Shown: piece after piece, positions 35,181-43,963 of the stretch
How the letters are laid out: each line of letters begins with the position of its first letter
Position numbering within the stretch: the stretch's first letter is position 1
Assembly: GCF_022809095.1 (NCBI RefSeq)
Contig: NZ_JALAZE010000001.1
Location: forward strand, 682,001-746,000
Reading direction: 5' to 3'
DNA length: 64,000 nucleotides
Origin: Bacillus kexueae
Lineage (GTDB): Bacteria > Bacillota > Bacilli > Bacillales > Aeribacillaceae
Program-made: the position numbers and the translations under genes
The notes under the pieces: generated by a model
What the model was told of the DNA's origin: nothing
Databases searched by the model: none
Seen by the model: only the letters and a program-made list of their open reading frames with translations

Positions 35181-35941
35181 GATTTACCCCCATATTGAAA
35201 AAGTTTCTTTGCATTTTGCGATGTTTGAATCATGATTTCTTCTACTTCTTTTCCTTTCTTATTCGCCAAAACTTTACAGATTTCCTCTATGAGTAATGGA
35301 GTAGTTTCGACATTTTGAAACGGTCCGTCGTAGGACCATGGTCCGTCAGTTTCCACGAGAAGCTGCTCGAGGGGCACGATTTCTACTAGTCGCTCGTCCC
35401 GCTTTCGATAGCATACCTCAGGGGTAACAGAAATATAATAGCCTGCTTCCACGATCTCTTTTACAACTTCTTCTGGTGCTTTCAACCAATGAAAATGGGC
35501 TTTTTTCACTTCGTGTTTCTTCAATAGATAAAGAGCTCGCTCGGCCGTATCGTGTACAGCATGTAAAACAATGGGCAAATCGAGATGAACGCTAAGCTTC
35601 ACAAAGTACTCAAGCAAATCCTCATACTGTTTATTAGAACTTTTCTCGTAATAAGGGAGCCCCACTTCACCAATCGCAACGACTTTTTGTGCGTTCTCTT
35701 TAATTAATGTCGTTAACTTGTCCAGCTCTTCTTCTGTCGGAAGAGACTGCTCAGGATGGTACCCAATGGCCGGTAAAACGAAATCTGGAAAGCGCTCGTG
35801 TAATGTTAATGTTTGAATCGAGGATTGCCAGTTCATCGATACGGCTACTACTTTCTCAATTCCCGCTTCCTTCCACGTTGGCACACTCGTTTCTAACTCG
35901 TCTACATCATATTGATGTAGATGAATATGAGAATCTATCAT
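35177..35941 (-). CDS. TatD-family metal-dependent hydrolase
   Basis: 254 residues from ATG 35941, which has AAAGGAG upstream (a longer frame from 36004 lacks one). Metal-binding motifs of the TatD/amidohydrolase barrel are present: DSHIHLHQ, GEVGLPY, VLHAVH, HFHW and VETDGPW. Relatives are metal-dependent nucleases or phosphoesterases. The substrate is not predictable. Coupled to yisK. Confidence 0.88.
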   Translation of the reverse strand: MIDSHIHLHQYDVDELETSVPTWKEAGIEKVVAVSMNWQSSIQTLTLHERFPDFVLPAIGYHPEQSLPTEEELDKLTTLIKENAQKVVAIGEVGLPYYEKSSNKQYEDLLEYFVKLSVHLDLPIVLHAVHDTAERALYLLKKHEVKKAHFHWLKAPEEVVKEIVEAGYYISVTPEVCYRKRDERLVEIVPLEQLLVETDGPWSYDGPFQNVETTPLLIEEICKVLANKKGKEVEEIMIQTSQNAKKLFQYGGKS

Positions 35942-36161
35942 GAAGAAAACTCCTTTATTGTCAACTTCTATCCTTTCAACATTTCCAAATTCCATAAAAT
36001 ACATATTAAATTTTTATGTACTTTACCGATATTTACATTGTACACTCATCATATAGGGTAAGTCCCATATGTGTAAATTATTGTATAAAATGACTTTAGG
36101 CTACCAACATTTTAGTGTATAATATTTGTAATTCAATTCCTAAGAAAGTTGGTTTACAAGA

Positions 36162-36335
36162 ATGTCCATCAATCGGATTGAAACGTTACGACTGAAACTA
36201 ATCGAAACAGCAGAGAAATATGGAATGAATTCAGTCAAAACCATTCAATGTAGTCAAGAACTCGATACTTTATTAATAGAGGAAATGCGATTGAAAAGGG
36301 AAGCGATGAAAAAGCAAGAGAACCTTCGAAAGTAG
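36162..36335 (+). CDS. yisI: Spo0E-family aspartyl-phosphate phosphatase (YisI)
   Basis: A 57-residue protein with the Spo0E-like signature SQELDTLLIEE near the centre, preceded by IETLRLKLIETAEKYG. Family members dephosphorylate Spo0A-P and delay sporulation. It lies directly upstream of gerPA on the same strand, as yisI does in B. subtilis. The ATG at 36162 has only a weak AAGAAAG ribosome site. A TATAAT at 36118-36123 lies upstream, with a poor -35. Confidence 0.88.
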   Translation: MSINRIETLRLKLIETAEKYGMNSVKTIQCSQELDTLLIEEMRLKREAMKKQENLRK

Positions 36336-36382
36336 TTGCATCCCTCTCTTTTTTTTATCTTCTTTTCCCCTCTTCACTATAC

Positions 36383-36410
36383 ACCTTCCACTGCTTTTTT
36401 TCATACACTG
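36383..36410 (+). promoter_or_regulatory. Probable sigma-K promoter of the gerPA operon
   Basis: AC at 36383-36384, a 17-bp spacer, then CATACACTG (36402-36410). The sigma-K pattern is AC-N16-17-CATANNNTA; one position differs. gerP operons are mother-cell, late-sporulation genes, so the location fits. Confidence 0.55.
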
Positions 36411-36452
36411 AACATTATCAAGACTATAGCCTAATATTAAAGGATGTTGATC

Positions 36453-36674
36453 ATGCCAGCGATTGTTGGAGCCTTTAAAATTAATAGTGTCGGAACAAGT
36501 AGTGTTGTTCACGTAGGCGATGTCATCAATATATCACCAAATAGTGTCGTTAAAACCTTTGCTGGTGCTGGATCATTTAATACAGGCGATGGGTTGTATG
36601 TATTGAATCAAAATAGCATCACAAACACGTATGATAGCGATTTAGTCGATCAGCCAATGGTTTTAAACGCATAG
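36453..36674 (+). CDS. gerPA: Spore germination protein GerPA
   Basis: 73 residues beginning [14 protein letters not shown], from the ATG at 36453 (AAAGGATG ribosome site; the earlier in-frame ATG at 36444 lies inside it). It belongs to the GerPA/GerPF family of small spore-coat proteins that let germinants cross the outer spore layers. It is the first gene of gerPA-B-C-D-E. GerPF copies further downstream share the MPAIVGPIKIN start. Confidence 0.92.
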   Translation: MPAIVGAFKINSVGTSSVVHVGDVINISPNSVVKTFAGAGSFNTGDGLYVLNQNSITNTYDSDLVDQPMVLNA

Positions 36675-36684
36675 GAGTGGAACG

Positions 36685-36915
36685 ATGAATTTCTATATTC
36701 AACAGTCCATTAACATTCAATATTTACGCGTTGGTGCCGTCAGTAATTCATCTGTCCTACAAATTGGCAGCGCCGGAATTATAAAGCCACTTTCCAATTT
36801 ATATAATACGGGCGGGTTTTCTGAACCGGCTCCCTTACCGAAAAAGCCAGGTGTCGGAGTTGTCGAACAAACACCGGGTACGCTCGTTCCCCTTCAACCT
36901 CCAACCGGGAACTAG
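36685..36915 (+). CDS. gerPB: Spore germination protein GerPB
   Basis: 76 residues. The start MNFYIQQSINIQYLRVGAVS and the central GSAGIIKPLSNLYNTGGF are characteristic of GerPB, a small coat protein needed for normal germinant access. It is separated from gerPA by 10 bp. A 8-bp inverted repeat lies in the 66-bp gap to gerPC. Confidence 0.92.
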   Translation: MNFYIQQSINIQYLRVGAVSNSSVLQIGSAGIIKPLSNLYNTGGFSEPAPLPKKPGVGVVEQTPGTLVPLQPPTGN

Positions 36916-36934
36916 GCATTCACCTATCTCTTTC

Positions 36935-36968
36935 CTCTGCATACGATGTAGTAAATGATCATGCAGAG
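36935..36968 (+). promoter_or_regulatory. Inverted repeat between gerPB and gerPC
   Basis: CTCTGCAT (36935-36942) and ATGCAGAG (36961-36968) pair perfectly across an 18-base loop. CACCT (36921-36925) can also pair with the AGGTG (36971-36975) of the gerPC ribosome site. It could tune translation of gerPC or stabilise the mRNA. Confidence 0.4.
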
Positions 36969-36981
36969 TGAGGTGTAGGTG

Positions 36982-37599
36982 ATGGAAATGAATATGTATC
37001 GATTACAGCAATATTTGGATCAAATGTACCAATATGTTCTTCACCAAAATCAGCGCATTGACGATTTAGAACAAACTCTGCGTTCCTTAAAAAAAGAAAT
37101 GGCTGAACTAAAGGATCGACCGTATACAAATATCGAAAAAGTAGAATACAAATTCGATCAGTTAAAAGTTGAAACATTAGAAGGTGTGCTAAACATCGGG
37201 TTAAACCCGACAGATACGGAAGCGATTGACTCGTTTGATGTCCAGCAAAAAGGACTTCACGTCAATGATGTGCATAAAGAAATAAAAAATCAAATTCAAC
37301 AACAATGTCAGATGAACATGATGAATTACTTAGAAGAAGAATGTCCTAATACACTCAAGAAGATTAGCGAACGATACGAAATCGCCCTTGAACCAATGTA
37401 TGAGCAACTCATCATTGAAGATATTAAAAAGCAAGTAGATAGCCGAATTTCCTATTATATGCAGGGCTTACGTTTACACGACCAAGTGAACGTCCAACAA
37501 CAAGTCGAGTTTATTGATCAAAAAGTAAAGCATGACATTGAACAGTCCATTCAACACTTTATAAAAAATATCCCTGACGAAATGAAAGGAGACGAATAA
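36982..37599 (+). CDS. gerPC: Spore germination protein GerPC
   Basis: 205 residues, the largest GerP protein. The N-terminus is a coiled coil (about 5-40, MYRLQQYLDQMYQYVLHQNQ with RIDDLEQTLRSLKKEM). A conserved segment YKFDQLKVETLEGVLNIGLN follows, and the C-terminal half is helical and charged. It is presumed a coat scaffold for the small Ger proteins. The ATG at 36982 has AGGTGTAGGTG upstream; a later ATG at 36988 is also possible. Confidence 0.9.
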   Translation: MEMNMYRLQQYLDQMYQYVLHQNQRIDDLEQTLRSLKKEMAELKDRPYTNIEKVEYKFDQLKVETLEGVLNIGLNPTDTEAIDSFDVQQKGLHVNDVHKEIKNQIQQQCQMNMMNYLEEECPNTLKKISERYEIALEPMYEQLIIEDIKKQVDSRISYYMQGLRLHDQVNVQQQVEFIDQKVKHDIEQSIQHFIKNIPDEMKGDE

Positions 37600-37600
37600 G

Positions 37601-37777
37601 GTGAACTATACAGTCGTCAACAAAGATTTGTGCGTAGGGTTCATTAGCATTATTGGGGTCTCCAGCTCCTCAGTTTTTCTAATCGGAGATACAAACACGA
37701 TTACGATGTCTTCGATATTCGATACGCCACCGGAATCCTTAATTATCGGGCCATTTGTGCCACTGGCGCCAGAATAA
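37601..37777 (+). CDS. gerPD: Spore germination protein GerPD
   Basis: A 58-residue protein from a GTG start at 37601 with GGAGACGAATAAG upstream (start within the gerPC tail). It contains the GerP signature VGVSSSSVFLIGDT and a Pro-rich end (GPFVPLAPE). The stop overlaps the ATG of gerPE (TAATG), so translation is coupled. Confidence 0.88.
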   Translation: MNYTVVNKDLCVGFISIIGVSSSSVFLIGDTNTITMSSIFDTPPESLIIGPFVPLAPE

Positions 37778-38151
37778 TGCGGCTTTTTAAACGAATGACA
37801 AAAATTCAGGCTGCCTATGTTAACTCTGTCGGTTTAAGTTCTGTTTTTCAAATTGGTGACTCTTGTTCGGTGACGCCAAAAGTAAAAGTACTAGCTCTAC
37901 AACGTGAAGCGGACGTCTTTAGCTCAAGAGAGGGAAACTTAAATCAATATCCTCTTTATAGAGAAGAAATTCCTCAACCAACCATCCATGAACCATTTGA
38001 AGGAGCCGTTCATAACGAATGCCCGACTATTCGCGTGAAAGGCATTCGTGTCATGGCCGTATCTTCATCCGGTGTCGCCCATTTCGGCTCCACCGATCAA
38101 ATCTGTACCGAATCACGTGTCAAGCACATCCGCCAATTATTAAGTGACTAA
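37777..38151 (+). CDS. gerPE: Spore germination protein GerPE
   Basis: 124 residues with two GerP-type beta repeats: VNSVGLSSVFQIGDSCSVTP near residue 15 and AVSSSGVAHFGSTDQI near the end. Last gene of the gerPA-E operon; a terminator follows 54 bp later. Start coupled to gerPD. Confidence 0.9.
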   Translation: MRLFKRMTKIQAAYVNSVGLSSVFQIGDSCSVTPKVKVLALQREADVFSSREGNLNQYPLYREEIPQPTIHEPFEGAVHNECPTIRVKGIRVMAVSSSGVAHFGSTDQICTESRVKHIRQLLSD

Positions 38152-38204
38152 ATGAGTAACAGAGCTTTATCAAAACAGATTGAACGTTCTCCATTTCCGT
38201 TATG

Positions 38205-38229
38205 GCCACCACGATGCTGGTGGCTTTTT
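38205..38229 (+). terminator. Terminator after gerPE
   Basis: GCCACCA (38205-38211) with TGGTGGC (38218-38224), followed by TTTTT. It separates the gerPA-E transcript from the gerPF copies. Confidence 0.88.
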
Positions 38230-38281
38230 ATATCTTACACGTAAAAAAGATACGAACCTCTTTTTCTACCTGATTGAATGA

Positions 38282-38308
38282 ACTTGTATCAAGCAGTTGC
38301 ATAGAATA
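38282..38308 (+). promoter_or_regulatory. Sigma-K promoter of the first gerPF copy
   Basis: AC (38282-38283), exactly 16 bp, then CATAGAATA (38300-38308), a complete match to AC-N16-17-CATANNNTA. It lies 29 bp upstream of the gerPF start. Confidence 0.72.
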
Positions 38309-38337
38309 CAAGTAGCATACGAAAAAGGATGTTTGCG

Positions 38338-38556
38338 ATGCCATCGATTGTAGGTCCTATTAAGATCAATGCCGTCTCAGGAGGAGTCGTTAATTTCGGT
38401 GATTCCTTTTATTTGTCTCCGAAAAGTGCTTCCAAAAGCTTTTCAGGTTCTGGTGTCGGCAACACAGGTGATGTCCATATGGTCAATAATGGCTTTAGTG
38501 TTACCAATAGCTTCAACCCTGCTGTCAACAGTCAAAATCAGACAGCAAATGCTTAA
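38338..38556 (+). CDS. gerPF: Spore germination protein GerPF, copy 1
   Basis: 72 residues beginning MPSIVGPIKINAVSGG, from ATG 38338 (AAAGGATG upstream). Contains VVNFGDSFYLSPKSASKSFS and the GNTGD motif. GerPA/GerPF family coat protein. It has its own sigma-K promoter and is followed 55 bp later by a second, closely similar copy. Confidence 0.92.
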   Translation: MPSIVGPIKINAVSGGVVNFGDSFYLSPKSASKSFSGSGVGNTGDVHMVNNGFSVTNSFNPAVNSQNQTANA

Positions 38557-38611
38557 CGAATGAAGCGAGATTGAATACACGATGAATATACTATGAGAAA
38601 AGGTGTTTTAC

Positions 38612-38830
38612 ATGCCAGCTATCGTAGGTCCCATTAAAATTAATTCCGTATCAGGTGGAATCATAAACTTCGGTGATTCCTTCTATCTTTCGCCTAAATC
38701 GGCGTCCAAATCCGTTTCCGGCTCTGGCGGAGGAAATACAGGTGATTTCCATATCGTCAATAACGGGATTAGTATTACAAACGGAATTGACCCTGATATT
38801 AATGATCAAAACCAGACAGCAAATGCTTAA
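38612..38830 (+). CDS. Spore germination protein GerPF, copy 2 (tandem paralogue)
   Basis: 72 residues beginning MPAIVGPIKINSVSGG, from ATG 38612 (AAAAGGTG upstream). About 80 percent identical to copy 1 and ending in the same NQTANA. The GerPF of B. subtilis is single. A weak sigma-K-like -10 (AATATACTA at 38585-38593) lies upstream; it may also be read through from copy 1. Confidence 0.9.
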   Translation: MPAIVGPIKINSVSGGIINFGDSFYLSPKSASKSVSGSGGGNTGDFHIVNNGISITNGIDPDINDQNQTANA

Positions 38831-38848
38831 TTGTTGGCTGGTTTTTTT
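38813..38848 (+). terminator. Possible terminator after gerPF copy 2
   Basis: CAGACAGCAA and TTGTTGGCTG can pair with mismatches around a ~10-base loop, followed by seven T residues. The stem overlaps the gene end. Confidence 0.5.
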
Positions 38849-38992
38849 CAAGTTTGATAGCTTTCTATATGTTTGAAAGGCAACACGCCGTTCCAGTATA
38901 TAGGAAAAAATAACCCCATCATTTTCTAAAAGACTTTTTAATATTAGCAAATAGGCGTCTAGCGAACGAAGATGAACCACCGTTCTTCATTA

Positions 38993-39166
38993 AGAAAAAC
39001 GCAAAGCGCAAGTCCTTAGGCGAAGGGCGCTGGAGGACCTGCGAGGAGGCTTCCGTCGCCACAGCAGGGCCGAAGCGACCAGAGCTGATGGCGCTTGGAG
39101 CTAGACACCAAAAAACGGTAAAGAGAATCCTTTAACACTTTTATTGAACTTAAACTTTCTGTAACA
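38993..39166 (+). repeat. Terminator-associated dispersed repeat, copy 7
   Basis: Full-length, about 174 bp (AGAAAAACGCAAAGCGC left, CTTTCTGTAACA right). Its right end lies at the T-run of the sbcC terminator, 50 bp from the sbcC stop. Confidence 0.92.
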
Positions 39167-39169
39167 CTA

Positions 39170-39201
39170 AAAAAGGACGACCCTATTCATTAAGGCCGTC
39201 C
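39170..39201 (-). terminator. Terminator of the sbcD-sbcC operon
   Basis: GGACG...CGTCC stem, extended by CC/GG, around CTATTCATTAA, with an A-run that becomes a T-run on the minus strand. Confidence 0.75.
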
Positions 39202-39215
39202 GTTTTGCAACTGAA

Positions 39216-42200
39216 TTATAACGTCTCCATTTTCACACGTGTTCCGCGACCTGATGGCTCAGCGGGTTCAACAACGAGTCGTTTTGGTAGGCGGGCACGT
39301 AATTCTGGTACGTGGCTTATCACACCGACGGAAAGATTATTGGAATGAAGTTTTTCAAGTGCTGTGACGACAGTGTCCAGCAAGTCCACATCTAACGTTC
39401 CGAATCCTTCGTCTAAGAAGAAAAATTGTAGTGGATATTGTCCACGTAGTTGAATTTGAGCTGACAAGGATAGCGCTAAAGCGAGCGATGTTAAGAAGGT
39501 TTCCCCTCCTGATAAAGTGGAGACCGGCCTTTTCACACCGCCGTTTGCATCATCTCGAATAATGAAGCCTCCTTGGGAATCGACTTCGATCGCATATCTT
39601 CTTCTCGTCAGTTGACCAAGGCGCTCTGATGCATCAAGGCTCACTTGTTGAAGTTGTTCCTCAGCGATGTATTCGACGAAACTATTTCCTTTAAACACAG
39701 ATTGTAGCGTCGTAAGTTGTTCCAGCTTTTTCGCAACTTCGCTCTTTTCTTCTTCAATTTCCATAAAGCGCGCATGCTTTTCTTTTAGCATGTTTAGTTG
39801 TGTCATTGCGGCTCCTTTTTCAGCGATGAGCTCGTTGATTGCTTGTTGCAATGTTTGCTTTTTCATTTGGAAAGACGTCCACTCTTCTTCTGAAAGCTCA
39901 CGGCCATTCAGCTTTTCTTCTATAGCAATTAACGTAGAAGATACCTCTTGCCATTCGTTTTGGAATACATTTAATTCATTTTGTAGACGTTGCCGCTCGT
40001 TCTCTGGAAGAATGGTCTCAAGTACATGTTCAATCGATTGGAAGATAGAGCTCCTCTTCTCCGCTTCAAACCGCTCTTTCGCTTTCTCTAACTTTTCCGT
40101 TGTCGTTTCCAAGTGCTTCGTAATGGAATGAACCTCTTCTCGAACTGCTTGCAATGATTCAGATGCTTTTTGCCACGCTTCGTAAGTCGTTTGTTCTTCT
40201 TCTTTTAGACGCGTCATCTCCTGTTCGGTAGCTGTCAATGCTTCATTCAAATTCGTTCGTTCATCCACTTCTTGCATCAATTGTTGTTTCTTTTTCGTTA
40301 GCGATTGTTCACGCATGGACTGTTCGACTTTTTTCCCTGACAATTGGCTTTTTAGTTCATGCTCTTCGTTCCAAAGTACCTTCGTTTTTTGTTCCTGCTC
40401 TTCAATAAAAGTGACGCTTTTTTCAATCCGCTCTTGCAGTTCTTCTAACTCTTTTTCTTTCGATTCAATTTCTGCTAACCGCTTTTCAACGTCTTCCATA
40501 TCAATCAGAGGAAAGGATTGCTTCCATTGCTCGTGCATTCGCTTCATTTCTTCGTGTTCGTTTTTTTCTTTTTCAACCCATTCTTCTAGTTCACGCTGAA
40601 GCGATTCAATAAACGGATCGATTTCTTGTTTTTTCGTATTCATTTCTCGAACTTTCTCATAAGCTTGGACAAATGCTTTTTGAATCGAAAGGAAGTCTTG
40701 TTCTAACCCTTTTCGTTCGACTACAATTTGTTCAAAGAAACGAATGAGATCGGTGTTTCCTTCATCTATTGAATCGACCGAAGCGGCTGATTGACTGACT
40801 CCTTCACCGACATGAGGATAGTCTTTCATCACCGATTCGGCTAACTGTTCTAACTTCCATTTTAACGTCTCCAGCTGTTGCTTTTCATTCCGAATGCTTT
40901 GCGCCACTTCTTCTAGCTGTTCACTTCGCTTTTTGGCCGCTTCATAATCATCGCTTGTTCCTTCAATTGATTGTGGGTTCGGGTGGTGGATCGAGCCACA
41001 GACAGGACAAGGTTCTCCTTCATGCAATTCCTTCGTCAGTTTTTTCGCAATTTCCGTTACGCGAAGATGTTCCAATTCGGTTTTCCGTTGGCTCCATTCC
41101 TGTTGAATCGCTTCTTCTAATCGCTCTACTTCTCGAAGCCATTCGCACACGGTGTTATACAAGTTTTGTACGGATAAAAAGTGTTTCGCAAGCTCTTGTT
41201 CGCTTTTTTGCAATTCGTTTGCGATTGACTCTCGTTGACTTTTGAACTGATGGAATTTTTGTTTTTTATCAGAGACCTGTTTTTTCGTGTCGTTCCATTT
41301 ACTCATCAGATGGACGACTTCTCCTTTTTGTTGCCACGCTTTTTTAATTTGATCGCGTACTTCTTTCGGAATTTGCTCTTCTTTCCATTGTCCCTTCAGT
41401 TGATTTTGCTTTTCAATTGCACGATTAAGTAAGTTTTCCGCTTTTTGACGACTCTCACTCGTTCTTAAAAGTGCTTCTTCCCCTTTGGCAATATCAGCTG
41501 TAAGTGTATCGTATTCCGCTTCTTCTTTTTCCATCTCTGTTTTCAACAATTGTAGGTGGTGAAGCTTTTCTTTTCGCTTTAGAAGTTTTGGCTCTTCTTC
41601 TGTTCGCATCTTTCGTGCATGCTCGAATTTCTGCTTAAATTGTGTCGATGCTTCTTCTGTTTGGATCAGCTTTTCAGCTAACTGCTTCGATTTAGCTGTG
41701 TAGTCTTTCCACTCAATCGTTAAATCCTTTACCGCTTCTGCATATGGCTTTAATCGTTCTGCTTCATTTGCTTCGTTTAACGTTTCTTCTTTTTTCTCCA
41801 TCTCAAGGCGTTTACTGTTTAACACGTCTTGTTTCTTCAATAGTTCTCTTCGTTCGGCTTGCCACTCCCAAAGCTTTGTCGCTTCTTCTAATTCTTTTTG
41901 GAACTGTTCTTGTTCTTTTTGTGCTTCTTCTAGCTTCTTCACATTTTGGTGTAGTTGTTGTTCTGCTTGTTCAAGCGCTTCGTTTGAAGCATCACCAAGA
42001 CCGGTTTGCTCAGCTGTTAGCTCTTGAAGGCGAACTGTTTTTTCTTGAATGCGATGCTTTAATTTTTTGACGAGTTGGTCGCCGTACTTCTCCAAATGGA
42101 AAAGTCTCTGAAGCATTTGACGTCGTTCGGATCCTTTTAACGATAAAAATTCCGCAAATTTTCCTTGTGGTAATACAACCGCACGTGTAAAATCGTCGAT

Positions 42201-42620
42201 CGTCAAACCGAGAAGCTCATGAATTTTATCATTTACTTCATTCGCTTTGTCCGCTAGAACGACCGTTTCTTCCCCCACTTCAACTAAGCGACAAATAGCG
42301 GTTTTCATCCGAATGTCGTCCGTTCGTTTAAAGGTTCGCTCGACGCGGTATCGTTTCGTTTCCTCCGCGTTGGAAAGCTCAAACGTAAAACTTACCGACA
42401 ACTGATTTTCCGCGTGATTCATCACGCCTTGCGTATTATTTGAGGCGCGTTCCACTTTTCCATAAAGGGCAAGTGTCATTGCATCTAAAATGGACGACTT
42501 CCCGCTTCCAGTCGGACCGAATATCCCAAATACCCCACCGCTACATAGCGATTCAAAATCCACTTCCTGCTTTTCTCGAAAGCTATGCAATCCAGCTACC
42601 GTTAGCGTAATCGGCTTCAT
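39216..42620 (-). CDS. sbcC: Exonuclease subunit SbcC (Rad50-like ATPase)
   Basis: 1134 residues. With SbcD it forms an ATP-dependent nuclease that opens hairpins and processes double-strand ends. Walker A FGPTGSGKSSILDA (about 35-47) is at the N-terminus. Long coiled-coil arms surround the zinc hook CPVCG near residue 536. The ABC signature LSGGETFLTS and Walker B FFFLDEGFGTLD are near the C-terminus. The ATG overlaps the sbcD stop by one base (TAATG). Part of the cluster addB-addA-sbcD-sbcC. Confidence 0.96.
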   Translation of the reverse strand: MKPITLTVAGLHSFREKQEVDFESLCSGGVFGIFGPTGSGKSSILDAMTLALYGKVERASNNTQGVMNHAENQLSVSFTFELSNAEETKRYRVERTFKRTDDIRMKTAICRLVEVGEETVVLADKANEVNDKIHELLGLTIDDFTRAVVLPQGKFAEFLSLKGSERRQMLQRLFHLEKYGDQLVKKLKHRIQEKTVRLQELTAEQTGLGDASNEALEQAEQQLHQNVKKLEEAQKEQEQFQKELEEATKLWEWQAERRELLKKQDVLNSKRLEMEKKEETLNEANEAERLKPYAEAVKDLTIEWKDYTAKSKQLAEKLIQTEEASTQFKQKFEHARKMRTEEEPKLLKRKEKLHHLQLLKTEMEKEEAEYDTLTADIAKGEEALLRTSESRQKAENLLNRAIEKQNQLKGQWKEEQIPKEVRDQIKKAWQQKGEVVHLMSKWNDTKKQVSDKKQKFHQFKSQRESIANELQKSEQELAKHFLSVQNLYNTVCEWLREVERLEEAIQQEWSQRKTELEHLRVTEIAKKLTKELHEGEPCPVCGSIHHPNPQSIEGTSDDYEAAKKRSEQLEEVAQSIRNEKQQLETLKWKLEQLAESVMKDYPHVGEGVSQSAASVDSIDEGNTDLIRFFEQIVVERKGLEQDFLSIQKAFVQAYEKVREMNTKKQEIDPFIESLQRELEEWVEKEKNEHEEMKRMHEQWKQSFPLIDMEDVEKRLAEIESKEKELEELQERIEKSVTFIEEQEQKTKVLWNEEHELKSQLSGKKVEQSMREQSLTKKKQQLMQEVDERTNLNEALTATEQEMTRLKEEEQTTYEAWQKASESLQAVREEVHSITKHLETTTEKLEKAKERFEAEKRSSIFQSIEHVLETILPENERQRLQNELNVFQNEWQEVSSTLIAIEEKLNGRELSEEEWTSFQMKKQTLQQAINELIAEKGAAMTQLNMLKEKHARFMEIEEEKSEVAKKLEQLTTLQSVFKGNSFVEYIAEEQLQQVSLDASERLGQLTRRRYAIEVDSQGGFIIRDDANGGVKRPVSTLSGGETFLTSLALALSLSAQIQLRGQYPLQFFFLDEGFGTLDVDLLDTVVTALEKLHSNNLSVGVISHVPELRARLPKRLVVEPAEPSGRGTRVKMETL

Positions 42621-43789
42621 TACGCTTCACCTCCTCTTTCCTCTTCGTGGATGAGAGATAAGAACAATTGAACGAGTTCAGGATTAGCTTCTGCACCGCC
42701 TGTTTGCTTCGCATAAAATCGCTTAAACACCTCATCTATAGGTAATTGCTCTTTCTTCGTGCTTTCAAACTGTTCCATTTCGTGCTCGAAAATCGGTCGG
42801 ATGTGCACAAACCCTTCATGTGCTTTTCTGAGTCGATGGATTTCCTCTATGGATAATTGGTCGGTTAATTGAATCTCTAAATCGATCCATGCGTTACGGT
42901 CTTTTCCTTCGTCAATCCAGCGATATACTTGTTGAAGTCCTTCTTGTGCCTTCCATTTTACTAGCGGTTTTCCGCTTGATAGAAAAACTTCAGAAACATT
43001 TGCTTTCTCTTTTGGATACACATCAATGATTGAGACACTTTTGGCATAACCGGATTCAGAAAAGCTATAGGCAAGTGGCGAACCGGAGTAGCGTGCGTTC
43101 GTTAATGCTTTTTTCACGTTTTGCGGACGATGCAAATGCCCGAGTGCTACATATTGCGCACTTTCTGGCAAGCTTGTCGCGCGCACCGTATAAGCGCCCC
43201 CCACTTCAATAGGGCGCTCGGAATCCGTTGAGGAACCACCGGCTACATATAAATGGCTCATCGCCACATTCACTGCATCTACTGAAAAGCCTTCCGTCAT
43301 CTTTTGAAACAGATCACGAATTTTTTCATCATAATGGTCACGCAATAAGATTTCATCATGTACTTCTGACAGCAATTGCTCAAGTCGTGCTTCAGACGGA
43401 TACGCTAACGCCGCAACATTTAACTGTTCATCCTTCACGGGAATGGAAAGTACTTCCGCACTTGGATAGCCAATTAAATGGATATTGGAATCAAAAGCGA
43501 TGGGCGAAGCGGCTGATAGGCGATCTGGATTGTCATGATTTCCTGAAATGACAACGACTGGTCGCTTCCCCTTATCCGATAGGCGCGATAAGCTATCGTA
43601 AAACAATTGCTCCGCTTTTGCCGGTGGGTTCACAGTGTCAAAAGCATCGCCTGCCATGAGTACAACATCAATTTTCTCGTCGTTTACAATACGTTCCAGC
43701 TCGTCTAAAAATTGTTCCTGCTCAGGAAGACGACTTCTTCCTTCGAGCGTTTTTCCTAAATGCCAATCGGCCGTATGTAAAATGCGCAA
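42620..43789 (-). CDS. sbcD: Exonuclease subunit SbcD (Mre11-like phosphoesterase)
   Basis: 389 residues. Metallophosphatase motifs: ADWHLGK, LMAGDAFDTVNP, ISGNHDNPDRL, MSHLYVAG and ALGHLHRPQ. It supplies the nuclease active site of SbcCD, acting on hairpins and DNA ends. First gene of the sbcD-sbcC pair, which is coupled by a TAATG overlap. A degenerate repeat remnant lies between it and addA. Confidence 0.95.
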   Translation of the reverse strand: MRILHTADWHLGKTLEGRSRLPEQEQFLDELERIVNDEKIDVVLMAGDAFDTVNPPAKAEQLFYDSLSRLSDKGKRPVVVISGNHDNPDRLSAASPIAFDSNIHLIGYPSAEVLSIPVKDEQLNVAALAYPSEARLEQLLSEVHDEILLRDHYDEKIRDLFQKMTEGFSVDAVNVAMSHLYVAGGSSTDSERPIEVGGAYTVRATSLPESAQYVALGHLHRPQNVKKALTNARYSGSPLAYSFSESGYAKSVSIIDVYPKEKANVSEVFLSSGKPLVKWKAQEGLQQVYRWIDEGKDRNAWIDLEIQLTDQLSIEEIHRLRKAHEGFVHIRPIFEHEMEQFESTKKEQLPIDEVFKRFYAKQTGGAEANPELVQLFLSLIHEEERGGEA

Positions 43790-43823
43790 AAAGCATATCC
43801 CCTTTCAATCATATTTAAGGATA

Positions 43824-43897
43824 AATAAAAGCGACCGCCTATCAACAAAGAGCGCAGGAGGACAAGAGCCGTAAATGCAGGCGGCGCTCGGTGCTAA
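43824..43897 (+). repeat. Dispersed repeat, copy 8 (decayed remnant)
   Basis: About 74 bp with recognisable parts AAAAGCGACCGCCTATC, AGCGCAGGAGGAC and GGCGCTCGGTGCTA. The AT-rich tail is missing. It lies between the sbcD start and the addA stop, in the same orientation as the rest. Confidence 0.6.
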
Positions 43898-43963
43898 ATT
43901 CATTCCTAGTAAAAGTGATATAAGTTCTAATAGCTCAAAAAAGAAGAAGCAAACTGCCTCTTC

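Noticed and set aside
39667-40131. A 154-codon plus-strand frame
   Set aside because: Antisense shadow of the sbcC coiled coil, rich in Ser/Phe/Cys as expected from the complement of Glu/Lys codons.
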